This document shows positions 21,409 to 30,843 of a stretch of DNA of 64,000 nucleotides, piece after piece. Made by a program: the position numbers and the translations under genes. The DNA comes from an uncultured Prevotella sp. GTDB lineage: Bacteria > Bacteroidota > Bacteroidia > Bacteroidales > Bacteroidaceae. The stretch is taken from contig URUK01000002.1 in NCBI GenBank assembly GCA_900551055.1, positions 145,275-209,274 on the forward strand, given 5' to 3'. The notes under the pieces are model-generated. The model was not told the DNA's origin and did not search any database. It saw only the letters and a program-made list of their open reading frames with translations. The stretch's first letter is position 1. The number at the start of each line of letters is the position of its first letter.

Positions 21409-24267
21409 ATGAGAACTAAAACCGTCATATTCATACTGCTGTCTGCTTTCATATTCGTGATGGCAGAACCTACCATGCCTTTTTTCCACAATGGCGGCAA
21501 AGACGGCGGCGGAACGGACTCGACGGCCGTAAGCGACACTGCCGTCCGCACCATCGTGGACACGCTTGCCGCAGGCGACACGCTGCATGGCGACACGGCA
21601 CAGCTCTCCGACGAGCCTGACACTACCAAGATGGACTCGCTCACCTTGGCCATATACAAGCACAACAAGCACGTTGACGACTCCATAAGGCTTGACAGCA
21701 TAAACCGCAGGAAGTCGAACAGCCTCGAGGCTCCGGTCGACTTCTCATCGGAAGACTCGCTCGTTTACGACGCAACCTTGAAGCGCGCCTACCTCTACGG
21801 AAGCTCCAACGTGAAGTATCAGAACATGGACTTGCAGAGCGACCGCATATACATGAGCCTCGACAGCAACCTGGTTCACGCCACGGGAACTGCCGACACT
21901 ACCGGCGAAGTAATAGGCAAGCCGGTGTTCGTGATGGGACAGGACACTTATGAGAGCGACACGATGTCGTTCAACTTCAAGACGAAAAAAGGCTTCATAA
22001 ACAGCGTCTACACGGCACAGCAGGACGGATTCCTGTCGAGCGAGCAGTCAAAGCGCGACTCGAGCGGCGTGCTCTACCTCCAACACGGCCGCTACACCAC
22101 CTGCGACCGTGAGCACCCCGACTTCTACATAGCCCTCTCACGCGCCAAGGTACGCCCCGGCAAGGATGTCGTCTTCGGCCCGGCCTACCTCGTAGTGGCC
22201 GACGTCCCCCTGCCGCTGGCAATCCCCTACGGCTTCTTCCCGTTCACAAAAAGCTATTCGAGCGGCTTCATCATGCCTACATACGGCGACGAAAGCTCGC
22301 GCGGATTCTACCTGCGCGACGGCGGTTACTACTTCGCCGTGAGCGACAAATGGGACTTGAAGCTGCTCGGCGAGATATACACCAAAGGCTCGTGGGGAGT
22401 CAGCGTGGCGTCGAACTACCGCAAGAGATACAAGTACAGCGGCAGCTTCCTCTTCAGTTACCAGAACACCAAGAGCGGCGACAAGGGCATGCCCGACTAC
22501 AGCGAGCAGACAAGCTTCAAGCTGCAATGGAGCCACCGCCAGGACGCAAAGGCCAACCCGTACACCAGCCTGTCGGCAAGCGTCAACTTCGCGTCGACCT
22601 CATACGAGCGCAACAACCTCTCCAGCATGTACAATCCGCAAAGCTACACACAGAGCCTGCGCACCTCAAGCGTAAGCTGGAGCAGCACCTTCTCAAGCAT
22701 AGGCATGACGCTCAGCGGTACGGCCAACCTCAGCCAGAACATGCTCGACTCCACCGTTAGCCTCACCTTGCCGAGCCTCAACATCTCGGTAAGCCGCTTC
22801 TACCCCTTCAAGCGCAAACACGCGGTGGGCAAGGAACGATGGTACGAAAAGATTTCGATGAGCTACACCGGACAGTTTGACAACTCGATAGACACAAAGG
22901 AAAGCCAGCTGTTCAAGTCGAACCTCATCAAGGACTGGGAAAACGGCTTCAGACACAACATACCGATACAGGCCAACTTCACCCTGTTCAACTACATAAA
23001 CATCAACCCTTCGTTCAACTTCACCGACCGAATGTACACCAACAAGGTGATGCAATCATGGGACGCAGATGCCCAGGCAGTAGCGCGTGACACCATTTAC
23101 GGCTTCTACAACGTGTACGACTGGAACATGAGCGTGAGCGCTTCGACAAAACTCTACGGCTTCTGGACGCCTTCACGCAAGATATTCGGCGACAAAATAC
23201 AGGCAATACGCCACGTGGTCACGCCGCAAATATCGTTCAACTACGCTCCCGACAACGGCTCGCGATACTATGAGACCTACCAGAGGACGAACTCTGACGG
23301 CAGCGTGGAACTGGTTGAATACTCTCCTTTCGCCAACAGCATGTACGGAGTTCCGTCAAGGGGAAAGACGGGAAGCCTCACGTTCGACCTGTCGAACAAC
23401 ATCGAGATGAAGATAAAGTCTGACAAAGACTCAACCGGTTTCAAGAAGATTAGCATCATCGACGAGCTTGGCTTCAACATGGGCTACAACCTTGCGGCCA
23501 AGGAACGCCCGTGGAGCGACCTTACCGTGAGGCTGCGCCTGAAGTGGTGGAAGAACTATACGTTCAACATGAACGCCGTGTTCGCCACATACGCATACGA
23601 GCTTGACGAGAACGGCAACCCTTACGTGGGCACACACACCGAGTACAGCAAGGGCCGTTTCGGCCGCTTCCAGGGCATGTCGCAGAACATATCGTTCACA
23701 CTTACGCCTGAGAAAATAAAGAAATGGTTTGGCGGAGGAGACGACGAGGAGGACAACACCGATGAAGAGACCGACGAAGAGGACAACACCGACATAGAGT
23801 CGAACGTTGACGACGACCTCGTGCGTGGCCAGCGCGGCGCCAAAAAGGAAAACGCCGGCAAGGCCGAAACCGACGAGGACGGCTACATGAAGTTCTCCAT
23901 GCCATGGTCGCTGACCTTCGGTTACGGTATATCCATGCGCGAAAGCACAGACCGTTCGAAGTTCAACAAAAAGACCATGCGCTACCCCTACGAGTTCACA
24001 CAGACGCTGAACTTCAGCGGAAACATACGCATCAGCGACGGGTGGAACATCAGTTTCTCGTCAGGTTACGACTTCCAAAACCACGAGATATCCATGACTA
24101 CCGCGTCGCTCCAGCGCGACTTGCACTGCTTCAACATGAGTTGCTCGGTGGTACTTGCGCCATACACGTCGTACAACTTCTCGTTCCGATGCAACGCATC
24201 GACACTTACCGACGCGCTGAAATATGACAAGCGCAGCGGTTTCAGCAACGCCGTGCAGTGGTATTGA
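21409..24267 (+). CDS. lptD: Outer membrane LPS-assembly protein, LptD-like
   Basis: The 952-residue protein has a signal sequence (about 1-22), a low-complexity spacer, an OstA/LptD N-terminal beta-jellyroll segment (KRAYLYGSSNVKYQNMDLQSDRI, about 125-150) and a long C-terminal barrel ending in VQWY. The sequence PLPLAIPYGFFPFT in the middle is typical of Bacteroidota LptD-like proteins. LptD inserts lipopolysaccharide into the outer leaflet. An unusually acidic stretch (about 777-805, rich in DDEE and DEET) lies between late barrel strands, probably a loop. The start is set by the promoter just upstream. It stands alone, between two repeat-containing spacers. Confidence 0.85.
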   Translation: MRTKTVIFILLSAFIFVMAEPTMPFFHNGGKDGGGTDSTAVSDTAVRTIVDTLAAGDTLHGDTAQLSDEPDTTKMDSLTLAIYKHNKHVDDSIRLDSINRRKSNSLEAPVDFSSEDSLVYDATLKRAYLYGSSNVKYQNMDLQSDRIYMSLDSNLVHATGTADTTGEVIGKPVFVMGQDTYESDTMSFNFKTKKGFINSVYTAQQDGFLSSEQSKRDSSGVLYLQHGRYTTCDREHPDFYIALSRAKVRPGKDVVFGPAYLVVADVPLPLAIPYGFFPFTKSYSSGFIMPTYGDESSRGFYLRDGGYYFAVSDKWDLKLLGEIYTKGSWGVSVASNYRKRYKYSGSFLFSYQNTKSGDKGMPDYSEQTSFKLQWSHRQDAKANPYTSLSASVNFASTSYERNNLSSMYNPQSYTQSLRTSSVSWSSTFSSIGMTLSGTANLSQNMLDSTVSLTLPSLNISVSRFYPFKRKHAVGKERWYEKISMSYTGQFDNSIDTKESQLFKSNLIKDWENGFRHNIPIQANFTLFNYININPSFNFTDRMYTNKVMQSWDADAQAVARDTIYGFYNVYDWNMSVSASTKLYGFWTPSRKIFGDKIQAIRHVVTPQISFNYAPDNGSRYYETYQRTNSDGSVELVEYSPFANSMYGVPSRGKTGSLTFDLSNNIEMKIKSDKDSTGFKKISIIDELGFNMGYNLAAKERPWSDLTVRLRLKWWKNYTFNMNAVFATYAYELDENGNPYVGTHTEYSKGRFGRFQGMSQNISFTLTPEKIKKWFGGGDDEEDNTDEETDEEDNTDIESNVDDDLVRGQRGAKKENAGKAETDEDGYMKFSMPWSLTFGYGISMRESTDRSKFNKKTMRYPYEFTQTLNFSGNIRISDGWNISFSSGYDFQNHEISMTTASLQRDLHCFNMSCSVVLAPYTSYNFSFRCNASTLTDALKYDKRSGFSNAVQWY

Positions 24268-24347
24268 CGTTTCATTGCAGCACGAAACGCACCCATTCCG
24301 TAACCCATTGATTACCAACGGCATAGCCATTCACAAGATTATTCCGT

Positions 24348-24365
24348 ACAAAAGGCCACCTTTCA
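24348..24365. repeat. Single unit of the 22-bp-period repeat (copy F)
   Basis: One AAAAGGCCACCTTT hairpin between the convergent lptD-like and antiporter genes. Confidence 0.6.
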
Positions 24366-24410
24366 TAAAACCAGTTGCCGGCACACGGGAAACCGCCGCG
24401 CGCCGGCGGC

Positions 24411-26660
24411 TTAATTCTCGGCGTTAAAACGCATGATGTCATCTTCCTCGCCGACAAGCCATACGATGTCACCGGCCATGAGGACACGCGCCGGACTGAC
24501 AGGCGAAAGGTTCTCCCTGCCCTCCTCTATGCCAACCACCATGCAGTTGAACTTGTCCCTTATCCTGCTCTCCTTCATCGTCTTGCCTGCAAAAGCGCCG
24601 GCCTCGCTGATGACAACCTGCCGCAGTTTCATCTCACGTTTCTCAATGTCGGGGTCCTTCTGGCGCACATCCTTTACCAACGCGGAGCCGAAAGCGGTCA
24701 GCTGTTCGTCGCTGCCGATGGCCTGAATCCTGTCACACGGGAATATGACAAAGTCGCCGTTGGGGATGTTTATGCGCTGTATGCCGCGCAGTACGCTGCT
24801 GACATGCACCCCGTATCTGCTCCCGAGGGCAAGCTCGCGCAGCGACCTGCCTGCCCAGACGGAGTCTTCGGGCACTTCAAAGTCGGCTATGTGGATGTCA
24901 CGGTCAAGCAGCCTGCCCTCGTAAAGGGGACGTTTGCGCCCCATGACCTCGGCTGCAATCTCGCGCGAACGCAAGTTTTGCAGGAACATCCGCTCCATCT
25001 TTATGCTGCGCCTCTTGAGCGAACGCGACACCACCATCAGCATGACGGCGGCCAGGGCGATGCTTATCAGCAGCGCGTTGGCGAACGGCATGAGGTAATT
25101 GCAGATGTAAAAGACAAACGCCGTGGCAACGGCAAGGCGGACAAGTATGGTGAACACCAGCGGAAAACGGTTGTAGACGCTCTCTCCCCACAGAGCCTTG
25201 AACTCCTCGCTGTGGTTCTTCTTCATCACAATCGCACGCAGGAAAGGCGCAATCAACAGCAAGGTGGCAAGCCCGCACACGGCGTTCGCCCACCAATGCG
25301 GCAGCACATGGCGTATGAAAGGCAGGAAGAACGTGAACATCAGGGCTATCGCCGCGCCCGAAAGTATTGAATATATCACTGTTACGCGCGCCATCTGCAC
25401 GAGCAACCGTTTCCACTTGTTACCCGTATTGGCCGGACGGCGGCTCAACGTTATGCTGTTCAAGGCCGCAATCCACCGTCCGGGCAGCCGCCGTTCGAAC
25501 ATTCCGTAACACGGAGTGGCGGCCCGTATCATATAAGGAGTAAGGAAAGTGGTTATTACCGAGACAGCGACCACTACGGGATAAAGGAACTCGCCTATGA
25601 CGCCGAGCGACAATCCGAGCGACGCTATGATGAAAGAGAACTCGCCGATTTGCGCCATCGAGAAGCCGCATTGCATCGCGGGCTTCAGCGACTGGCCGCT
25701 CAACATGAAGCTTAACGTGCCGAACACGGCCTGCCCTACAAGTATGGTAAGCACGAGAATGGCTATTGGCACGGCGTATTCGACAAGGATTTCCGGGTCG
25801 ACAAGCATGCCTACGGACACGAAGAACACCGCTCCGAAGAGGTTTTTCACAGGCTCAACGAGCTTTATTATCCTGTCGGCCTCAACCGTTTCGGCCAAAA
25901 TCGACCCCATGACAAACGCCCCGAAAGCACTGCTGAAACCTACTTTCGTCGACAGGACGGCCATCGCACAGCACAAGCCCAACGACACAATGAGCAGCGT
26001 CTCGTTGTTGATGAGCTTGCGCATGGAGCGCAACATCCACGGTATAAGGAATATTCCCACGACGAACCAAAGCACCAGGAAGAAGCCGATTTTAGCCACA
26101 CTGCCGAGCATCTCGCCCCCGTCCGGATTGCCGCCGATGGCCAAAGCCGACAGCATAACCATCAACACGATGGCCAGGATGTCTTCAAGTATGAGCACGC
26201 TCATAACCAATCCGGCGAAGCGTTGCTGCCGTAAGCCGAGGTCATCGAACGCCTTATATATTATGGTAGTAGAACTCATGGCGAGCATTCCGCCAAGGAA
26301 TATGCAGTCCATGCGGCTCCATCCGAAGGCGTGTCCTGCCAATATGCCGAGCATCATCATGCAGAACACCACGCTGCACGTGGCGATTATCGGCGAAATG
26401 CCCATCTTCAGGATTTTCTTGAACGAGAAGTCAAGCCCCAAAGAGAAAAGAAGGAACATCACGCCGATGTCGCCCCATGTGCCGATATCGGCCTTGTCAA
26501 CCACCGACATGGTATAAGGCATGTGCGGACTGACAAGGAAGCCGGCCACGATATAGCCCAACACAAGCGGCTGCTTGAGCTTCTTGAACACTATTGTGAC
26601 AACGCCCGCAACGACAAGTATCAGCGCAAGGTCTTTTACAAGATAAGGAAGTTCGCTCAT
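24411..26660 (-). CDS. Kef-type cation:proton antiporter (CPA2) with C-terminal RCK/TrkA-C domain
   Basis: The 749-residue inner membrane protein has about twelve hydrophobic segments in residues 1-390, with the CPA2 signature LLFSLGLDFSFKKI and GYIVAGFLVSP near the N-terminus. A further hydrophobic pair occurs at about 420-550. The C-terminal part (about 600-749) carries TrkA-C-like sequence with two repeats of the type IPNGDFVIFPCDRIQAIG and VLMAGDIVWLVGEEDDI, which usually bind a small regulator. It should exchange K+ or Na+ for protons. The RCK nucleotide-binding N-lobe of KefB/KefC is not evident, so glutathione control is doubtful. Its 3' end converges on lptD. Confidence 0.9.
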   Translation of the reverse strand: MSELPYLVKDLALILVVAGVVTIVFKKLKQPLVLGYIVAGFLVSPHMPYTMSVVDKADIGTWGDIGVMFLLFSLGLDFSFKKILKMGISPIIATCSVVFCMMMLGILAGHAFGWSRMDCIFLGGMLAMSSTTIIYKAFDDLGLRQQRFAGLVMSVLILEDILAIVLMVMLSALAIGGNPDGGEMLGSVAKIGFFLVLWFVVGIFLIPWMLRSMRKLINNETLLIVSLGLCCAMAVLSTKVGFSSAFGAFVMGSILAETVEADRIIKLVEPVKNLFGAVFFVSVGMLVDPEILVEYAVPIAILVLTILVGQAVFGTLSFMLSGQSLKPAMQCGFSMAQIGEFSFIIASLGLSLGVIGEFLYPVVVAVSVITTFLTPYMIRAATPCYGMFERRLPGRWIAALNSITLSRRPANTGNKWKRLLVQMARVTVIYSILSGAAIALMFTFFLPFIRHVLPHWWANAVCGLATLLLIAPFLRAIVMKKNHSEEFKALWGESVYNRFPLVFTILVRLAVATAFVFYICNYLMPFANALLISIALAAVMLMVVSRSLKRRSIKMERMFLQNLRSREIAAEVMGRKRPLYEGRLLDRDIHIADFEVPEDSVWAGRSLRELALGSRYGVHVSSVLRGIQRINIPNGDFVIFPCDRIQAIGSDEQLTAFGSALVKDVRQKDPDIEKREMKLRQVVISEAGAFAGKTMKESRIRDKFNCMVVGIEEGRENLSPVSPARVLMAGDIVWLVGEEDDIMRFNAEN

Positions 26661-26662
26661 TA

Positions 26663-26775
26663 TTCAGTTGACAAGTTTACAAGTAACAAGCAGACAAGGT
26701 GATTACCATTATTAAGAAAACGAGTGACGAGCATTTAATACAACTTGTCTGCTCGTCACTCGTCTACTTGTCTGC
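26663..26775. repeat. Imperfect long inverted repeat with ACAAGCAGAC-type arms
   Basis: It fills the spacer between pepT and the antiporter gene (both minus strand). Units of GACAAG / CTTGTC in the two arms pair imperfectly around an AT-rich centre. Confidence 0.7.
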
Positions 26776-26781
26776 TGCAAA

Positions 26782-28005
26782 TTAATCATTATATCCAGCC
26801 GTAATCTCGCAGATTTTCACTATAACCTGCATGGCTTTCTCCATCACCTGTACGGAGACAAACTCGTAAGGGCCGTGGAAGTTGACGCCTCCGGCGAAGA
26901 TGTTGGGGCACGGCAGTCCCTTGAACGACAGCTGCGCGCCGTCAGTTCCGCCGCGTATCGGCTCCACCTTGGGTGCTACGCCGCAGTCCTGCATGGCCTT
27001 CAGCACGATGTCTATTACGTGCATGTTGGGGTCAATCTTCTCCTTCATGTTGTAATACTGGTCCTTCACGTCGGCCACAACATTGCCTTCGCCGTACTTT
27101 TCGTTCATTTTCCTCACGCATTCGGCTATGAACGCCTTTCTGTCTTCAAACTTCTCGCGATCATGGTCACGTATGATGTACGACAGCTTGGCCTGCTCGA
27201 TGTTCGACTCGATGCCCAACAGATGGTAGAAGCCCTCGTAACCTTCGGTTGTCTCGGGCGTTTCGTCGTCCGGAAGCATGGCCGCAAACTCCGCCGCCAG
27301 CCTGTTGGCGTTAACCATCTTGCCTTTGGCGTAACCCGGATGCACGCTCACTCCCTTTATGGTTACTTTCGCGGAGGCGGCATTGAAGTTCTCGAACTCA
27401 AGGTCGCCCAGGTCTCCGCCGTCCATAGTGTACGCCCATTCGCAGCCGAACTTCTCTACGTCGAAGTGGTGGGCGCCCATTCCTATCTCCTCGTCGGGGT
27501 TGAAACCCATGCGTATGTCGCCGTGCTTTATCTCGTCATGGTCGCGCAGCCAGCACATGGCCTGCACTATTTCTGCTATTCCGGCCTTGTCGTCGGCGCC
27601 GAGAAGGGTGTGCCCGTCGGTCACGATTATGTCCTCTCCCTTGTGCGCAAGCAGTTCGGGGAACTTCTTTGTAGACGACACTATGCCCGGCGAAAGCTCT
27701 ATGTCCTGCCCGTCATAGTTGCGGATTATGCGCGGCTTCACGTCCTTTCCGCTGCAGTCGGGCGACGTGTCATAGTGGCTGATGAAGCCGATGGTGGGCA
27801 CGTCTTTCTTCATGTTCGACTTCAGCGTGGCGTAGACGTAGCCCATGTCGTCCATCTCCACGTCGTCAAAGCCCTCGTCTTTCAGCTCGTCGCGCAGGTA
27901 TTTGGCGAATACAAGCTGCTTCGCCGTGCTCGGCACGGAGTCGCTTTCCTCTGCCGACTGAGTGTCGAAACTCACATACTTCAAAAATCTTTCAACAATA
28001 TCCAT
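26782..28005 (-). CDS. pepT: Peptidase T (tripeptide aminopeptidase)
   Basis: The 407-residue M20 metallopeptidase releases N-terminal residues from tripeptides. The start MDIVERFLKYVSFDTQS (28005) is chosen over the open frame back to 28047, because the family begins there. Zinc ligands and catalytic residues are visible in ISHYDTSPD, LLGADDKAG, NPDEEIGMGAHHFD, YTMDGGDLGDLE and VNFHGPYEFV. The peptidase-dimerisation domain occupies about 205-310. It is cytosolic and monocistronic, with its own promoter. Confidence 0.96.
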   Translation of the reverse strand: MDIVERFLKYVSFDTQSAEESDSVPSTAKQLVFAKYLRDELKDEGFDDVEMDDMGYVYATLKSNMKKDVPTIGFISHYDTSPDCSGKDVKPRIIRNYDGQDIELSPGIVSSTKKFPELLAHKGEDIIVTDGHTLLGADDKAGIAEIVQAMCWLRDHDEIKHGDIRMGFNPDEEIGMGAHHFDVEKFGCEWAYTMDGGDLGDLEFENFNAASAKVTIKGVSVHPGYAKGKMVNANRLAAEFAAMLPDDETPETTEGYEGFYHLLGIESNIEQAKLSYIIRDHDREKFEDRKAFIAECVRKMNEKYGEGNVVADVKDQYYNMKEKIDPNMHVIDIVLKAMQDCGVAPKVEPIRGGTDGAQLSFKGLPCPNIFAGGVNFHGPYEFVSVQVMEKAMQVIVKICEITAGYND

Positions 28006-28061
28006 AACGTTATAAGTGTTTTTATTTATGCAATTAGAGCATGGCAACTGCCATCGGAAGG

Positions 28062-28069
28062 CAAAGATA
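28062..28069 (-). promoter_or_regulatory. Promoter -7 box of pepT
   Basis: TATCTTTG on the minus strand, about 57 bp before the pepT start. No clear -33 box. Confidence 0.6.
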
Positions 28070-28156
28070 CGGATTTTATTTCATTCTATGCGCCTTGAGC
28101 GCCATGATTTTAAGCGCAAGATTAAAAACTTCTTAAATTGAGAATGGAGAGTTTGG

Positions 28157-28262
28157 AAATTGAGAATGGAGAGTTGAGAATGGAGAATTATGATTACCTT
28201 CGAGGTCGCCTGTTAGCAAAGGTAATCATAATTCTCCATTCTCAACTCTCCATTCTCAATTT
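28157..28262. repeat. Perfect 44-bp inverted repeat with GAGAATGGA-type arms
   Basis: The arms 28157-28200 and 28219-28262 are perfectly complementary over 44 bp with an 18-nt loop. A partial extra unit extends the left arm to about 28134. It lies between divergent pepT and ppk1 and shares its inner sequence GAATTATGATTACCTT with the element at 34305. Confidence 0.95.
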
Positions 28263-28267
28263 AAAAC

Positions 28268-28350
28268 ACGGCATATTGCAATGCAAAAGGCCGTGTTTTA
28301 CACGCTAAAAGGCCACCTTTTGCAGCCTAAAAGGTGGCATATTGCAAACG
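28268..28350. repeat. 22-bp-period palindromic repeat array (copy G)
   Basis: Units follow directly after the 44-bp inverted repeat. The tail reads ACGCATTGACAGTCAGGCGG then TTAC. Nothing else is seen in 28006-28525 except promoters. Confidence 0.85.
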
Positions 28351-28468
28351 CATTGACAGTCAGGCGGTTACACGACGATGCCGACCTGCATCCCAACAGA
28401 CCCGTTTTGTAACAATATTTTATTAGAATTTTAACATCGGCAGAAGCCCCGGTCTTGCAGAATAAGCG

Positions 28469-28476
28469 TATTTTTG
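28469..28476 (+). promoter_or_regulatory. Promoter -7 box of ppk1
   Basis: TATTTTTG, 49 bp before the ppk1 start. Confidence 0.6.
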
Positions 28477-28525
28477 CAAAAGCGGAAGCGTCAGTTCCGC
28501 CGTCAACCGGAAACAAACCTGCATC

Positions 28526-30625
28526 ATGGCAATAAAAACCACAAAGAAGAGAAACAAGGAAACACACTACGTTGAGCGCGACGTAAGTTGGATGTACTTC
28601 AACCACCGCATAATGCAAGAGGCGCGCAAGGAGAACATACCGTTGCTTGAGCGGCTGTCGTTCCTCGGCATTTATTCCAACAACCTCGACGAGTTCTTCC
28701 GCGTGCGCATGGCGTCGCTCAACCGCCTGCTTGAGTCCGACAACAAGGAAATACGCAAGCAGCACGACAACATACGCAAAACCATCAAGACAATAAACAA
28801 GCTCAACTCACAGTTCGTCCATGAATACGCCGACGCTATCGACGAAGTGTTCAAGGCACTGGAGGAGCACAACATACGACTTCTTGACGAAACGCAGCTC
28901 AACGAAGAGCAGCAGGCATTCCTCAAGAGTTTCTACCACGAGCGGCTGAACGGCTACACAAACCCCATCTGGTTTTCCGAAATCGACGAAATCGGCCAGC
29001 TTGAGGACAACCGCATCTATCTCCTGATAAAGAAGACTGAGCCTGCCGACGGCCTGCACCTGCCAAAGAGCAGCCTGGCGATAATCAAGGTGCCCGACAG
29101 GGAGCACGGACGCTTCGTCAAAGTGCCTTCGTCTGACGGCTTTGACAACATCATGTATCTTGACGACGTTGTGCGCTACTGCCTCCCATTGATATTCATC
29201 GGCTTCAAGCCGAGCACCTTCGAGGCTTATTCCTTCAAGTTCACGAAGGACGCCGAGATGGAGATGGAGAACGACTTTGAGTACGGCGTGCTGCAAAAAG
29301 TAGCCAAGGGCGTAAGCAGCAGGCGGCGCGGCGAACCGGTGCGCCTAATCTACGACAGGCGCATGCCAAAGGACATGAAAAAGAAACTCATGTCGAAGCT
29401 CGACGTGAGTAAGCTCGATGCATCGCTCGCCAGCAGCCGCTACCAGAACCACAAAGACCTTATGGGCTTCCCCGACTGCGGACACAACGAGCTGAAATAT
29501 CCCAAGTGGAAGCCTATACTGAAACCCGAGTTCCTGTCGCAGGAGAGCATCCTCGACCAGATACGCCGCAAGGACCTGTTCATACACGTGCCTTACCACT
29601 CGTTCGACGGCTACATCCGCGTGCTGCGCGAGGCCGCGTTGAAGCCTGAAGTGAAGTCAATCAAGACCACCTTGTACCGTCTTGCCAAAGACTCGAAGGT
29701 TGTCAAGGCGCTCATCTGCGCCGCGCGCAACGGCAAGAAGGTGACAGCCGTGGTGGAACTGCTGGCGCGCTTCGACGAGGAGAGCAACATAAAATGGAGC
29801 AAGCGCATGCAGGAAGAGGGCATAAACGTAATCTTCGGCGTGGAGGGACTTAAGATTCACTCCAAGCTTCTGTACATAGAGTCGAAGCAGGGCAACATAG
29901 CCTGCATAGGCACGGGCAACTTCCACGAGGGCAACGCCAAGACTTATACCGACTACCTGATGATGACCGCGAGGAAAAACATCGTGCAGGAGGTGAGAAA
30001 GGTGTTCGACTTCATCGACCGCCCCTTCTCCCAAGTGCGCTTCAAGGAGCTTATGGTGTCGCCAAACTCAATGAAGAACCGCATACTCTCGCTCATCAAC
30101 AACGAGATAAAGAACGCCCGCGCGGGCCGCGAGGCGTGGATAAAGATAAAGATAAACCACATCACCGAGATGGACGTTGTCAACAAGCTGTATGCCGCTT
30201 CAGCCGCCGGCGTGAAGATTGGCATCGTGCTCCGCGGCAACAGCTCGCTCGTGACGGGCGTGCCCGGCGTGAGCGACAACATCAAGGCTGTTGGCATAAT
30301 AGACCGCTATCTGGAACATTCGCGCATACTAATCTTCTGCAACGGAGGCGCGCCGAAGTACTACATCGGCAGTGCCGACTGGATGCCGCGCAACCTGTTG
30401 AACCGCATCGAGGTGATGACTCCCGTCTACGATGCCGACATGCAGCGCGACCTTATGCGCACGGTTGACTTCGGACTGCGCGACACCACCAACGGACGGA
30501 TAGTTGACGGCACCGGCCTGAACACCATACAGCCAGTAGAGGGCGACCGGCCTTTCCGCTCGCAGGAGGAGCTTTACACAGCTTACGAGGCCGAAACGAA
30601 AACCGCAAGCACGGCGGCCGAATAG
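28526..30625 (+). CDS. ppk1: Polyphosphate kinase 1
   Basis: The 699-residue cytosolic enzyme reversibly makes polyphosphate from ATP. It has the N-terminal helical domain (RDVSWMYFNHRIMQEA, about 15-30), the head domain and two phospholipase-D-like C-terminal domains. The phosphohistidine site known in E. coli (His435) corresponds to His445 in GLKIHSKLLYIE, and the second essential His592 to His598 in YLEHSRI; YIGSADWMPRNLLNRIEV follows as in the family. The ppx gene lies 218 bp downstream on the same strand, separated by a repeat array and a hairpin-like spacer. Confidence 0.97.
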   Translation: MAIKTTKKRNKETHYVERDVSWMYFNHRIMQEARKENIPLLERLSFLGIYSNNLDEFFRVRMASLNRLLESDNKEIRKQHDNIRKTIKTINKLNSQFVHEYADAIDEVFKALEEHNIRLLDETQLNEEQQAFLKSFYHERLNGYTNPIWFSEIDEIGQLEDNRIYLLIKKTEPADGLHLPKSSLAIIKVPDREHGRFVKVPSSDGFDNIMYLDDVVRYCLPLIFIGFKPSTFEAYSFKFTKDAEMEMENDFEYGVLQKVAKGVSSRRRGEPVRLIYDRRMPKDMKKKLMSKLDVSKLDASLASSRYQNHKDLMGFPDCGHNELKYPKWKPILKPEFLSQESILDQIRRKDLFIHVPYHSFDGYIRVLREAALKPEVKSIKTTLYRLAKDSKVVKALICAARNGKKVTAVVELLARFDEESNIKWSKRMQEEGINVIFGVEGLKIHSKLLYIESKQGNIACIGTGNFHEGNAKTYTDYLMMTARKNIVQEVRKVFDFIDRPFSQVRFKELMVSPNSMKNRILSLINNEIKNARAGREAWIKIKINHITEMDVVNKLYAASAAGVKIGIVLRGNSSLVTGVPGVSDNIKAVGIIDRYLEHSRILIFCNGGAPKYYIGSADWMPRNLLNRIEVMTPVYDADMQRDLMRTVDFGLRDTTNGRIVDGTGLNTIQPVEGDRPFRSQEELYTAYEAETKTASTAAE

Positions 30626-30634
30626 CAGCCGCTA

Positions 30635-30705
30635 TGCAAAAGGCCATGTTTTGCAATACAAAAGACGGCCTTTCGCAGCGTAAAAGGCCACCTTTCGCAA
30701 AGCCG
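30635..30705. repeat. 22-bp-period palindromic repeat array (copy H)
   Basis: Three units follow the ppk1 stop; the tail AACGCGCTGGAAATCAGC leads to AAGATAAC. Confidence 0.85.
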
Positions 30706-30761
30706 TCCGCAACGCGCTGGAAATCAGCAAGATAACAAATTGAAAGTAAACAACGGAGCAA

Positions 30762-30832
30762 CAGAAGGAGAAAAGGACTGAAACGGAAGCATTACTACTT
30801 ACTCCTCATCTCCTTACTCCTTCCCTCCTAAA
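30762..30832. repeat. Imperfect inverted repeat with AAGGAG/CTCCTT arms
   Basis: GGAG-rich sequence on the left and CTCCTTACTCCTT on the right fill the spacer up to 12 bp before the ppx start. Confidence 0.55.
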
Positions 30833-30843
30833 AAACAAAAATC

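Noticed and set aside
26875..28098. 407-residue plus-strand frame across pepT
   Set aside because: It is a shadow of pepT, whose metal motifs are all present on the other strand.
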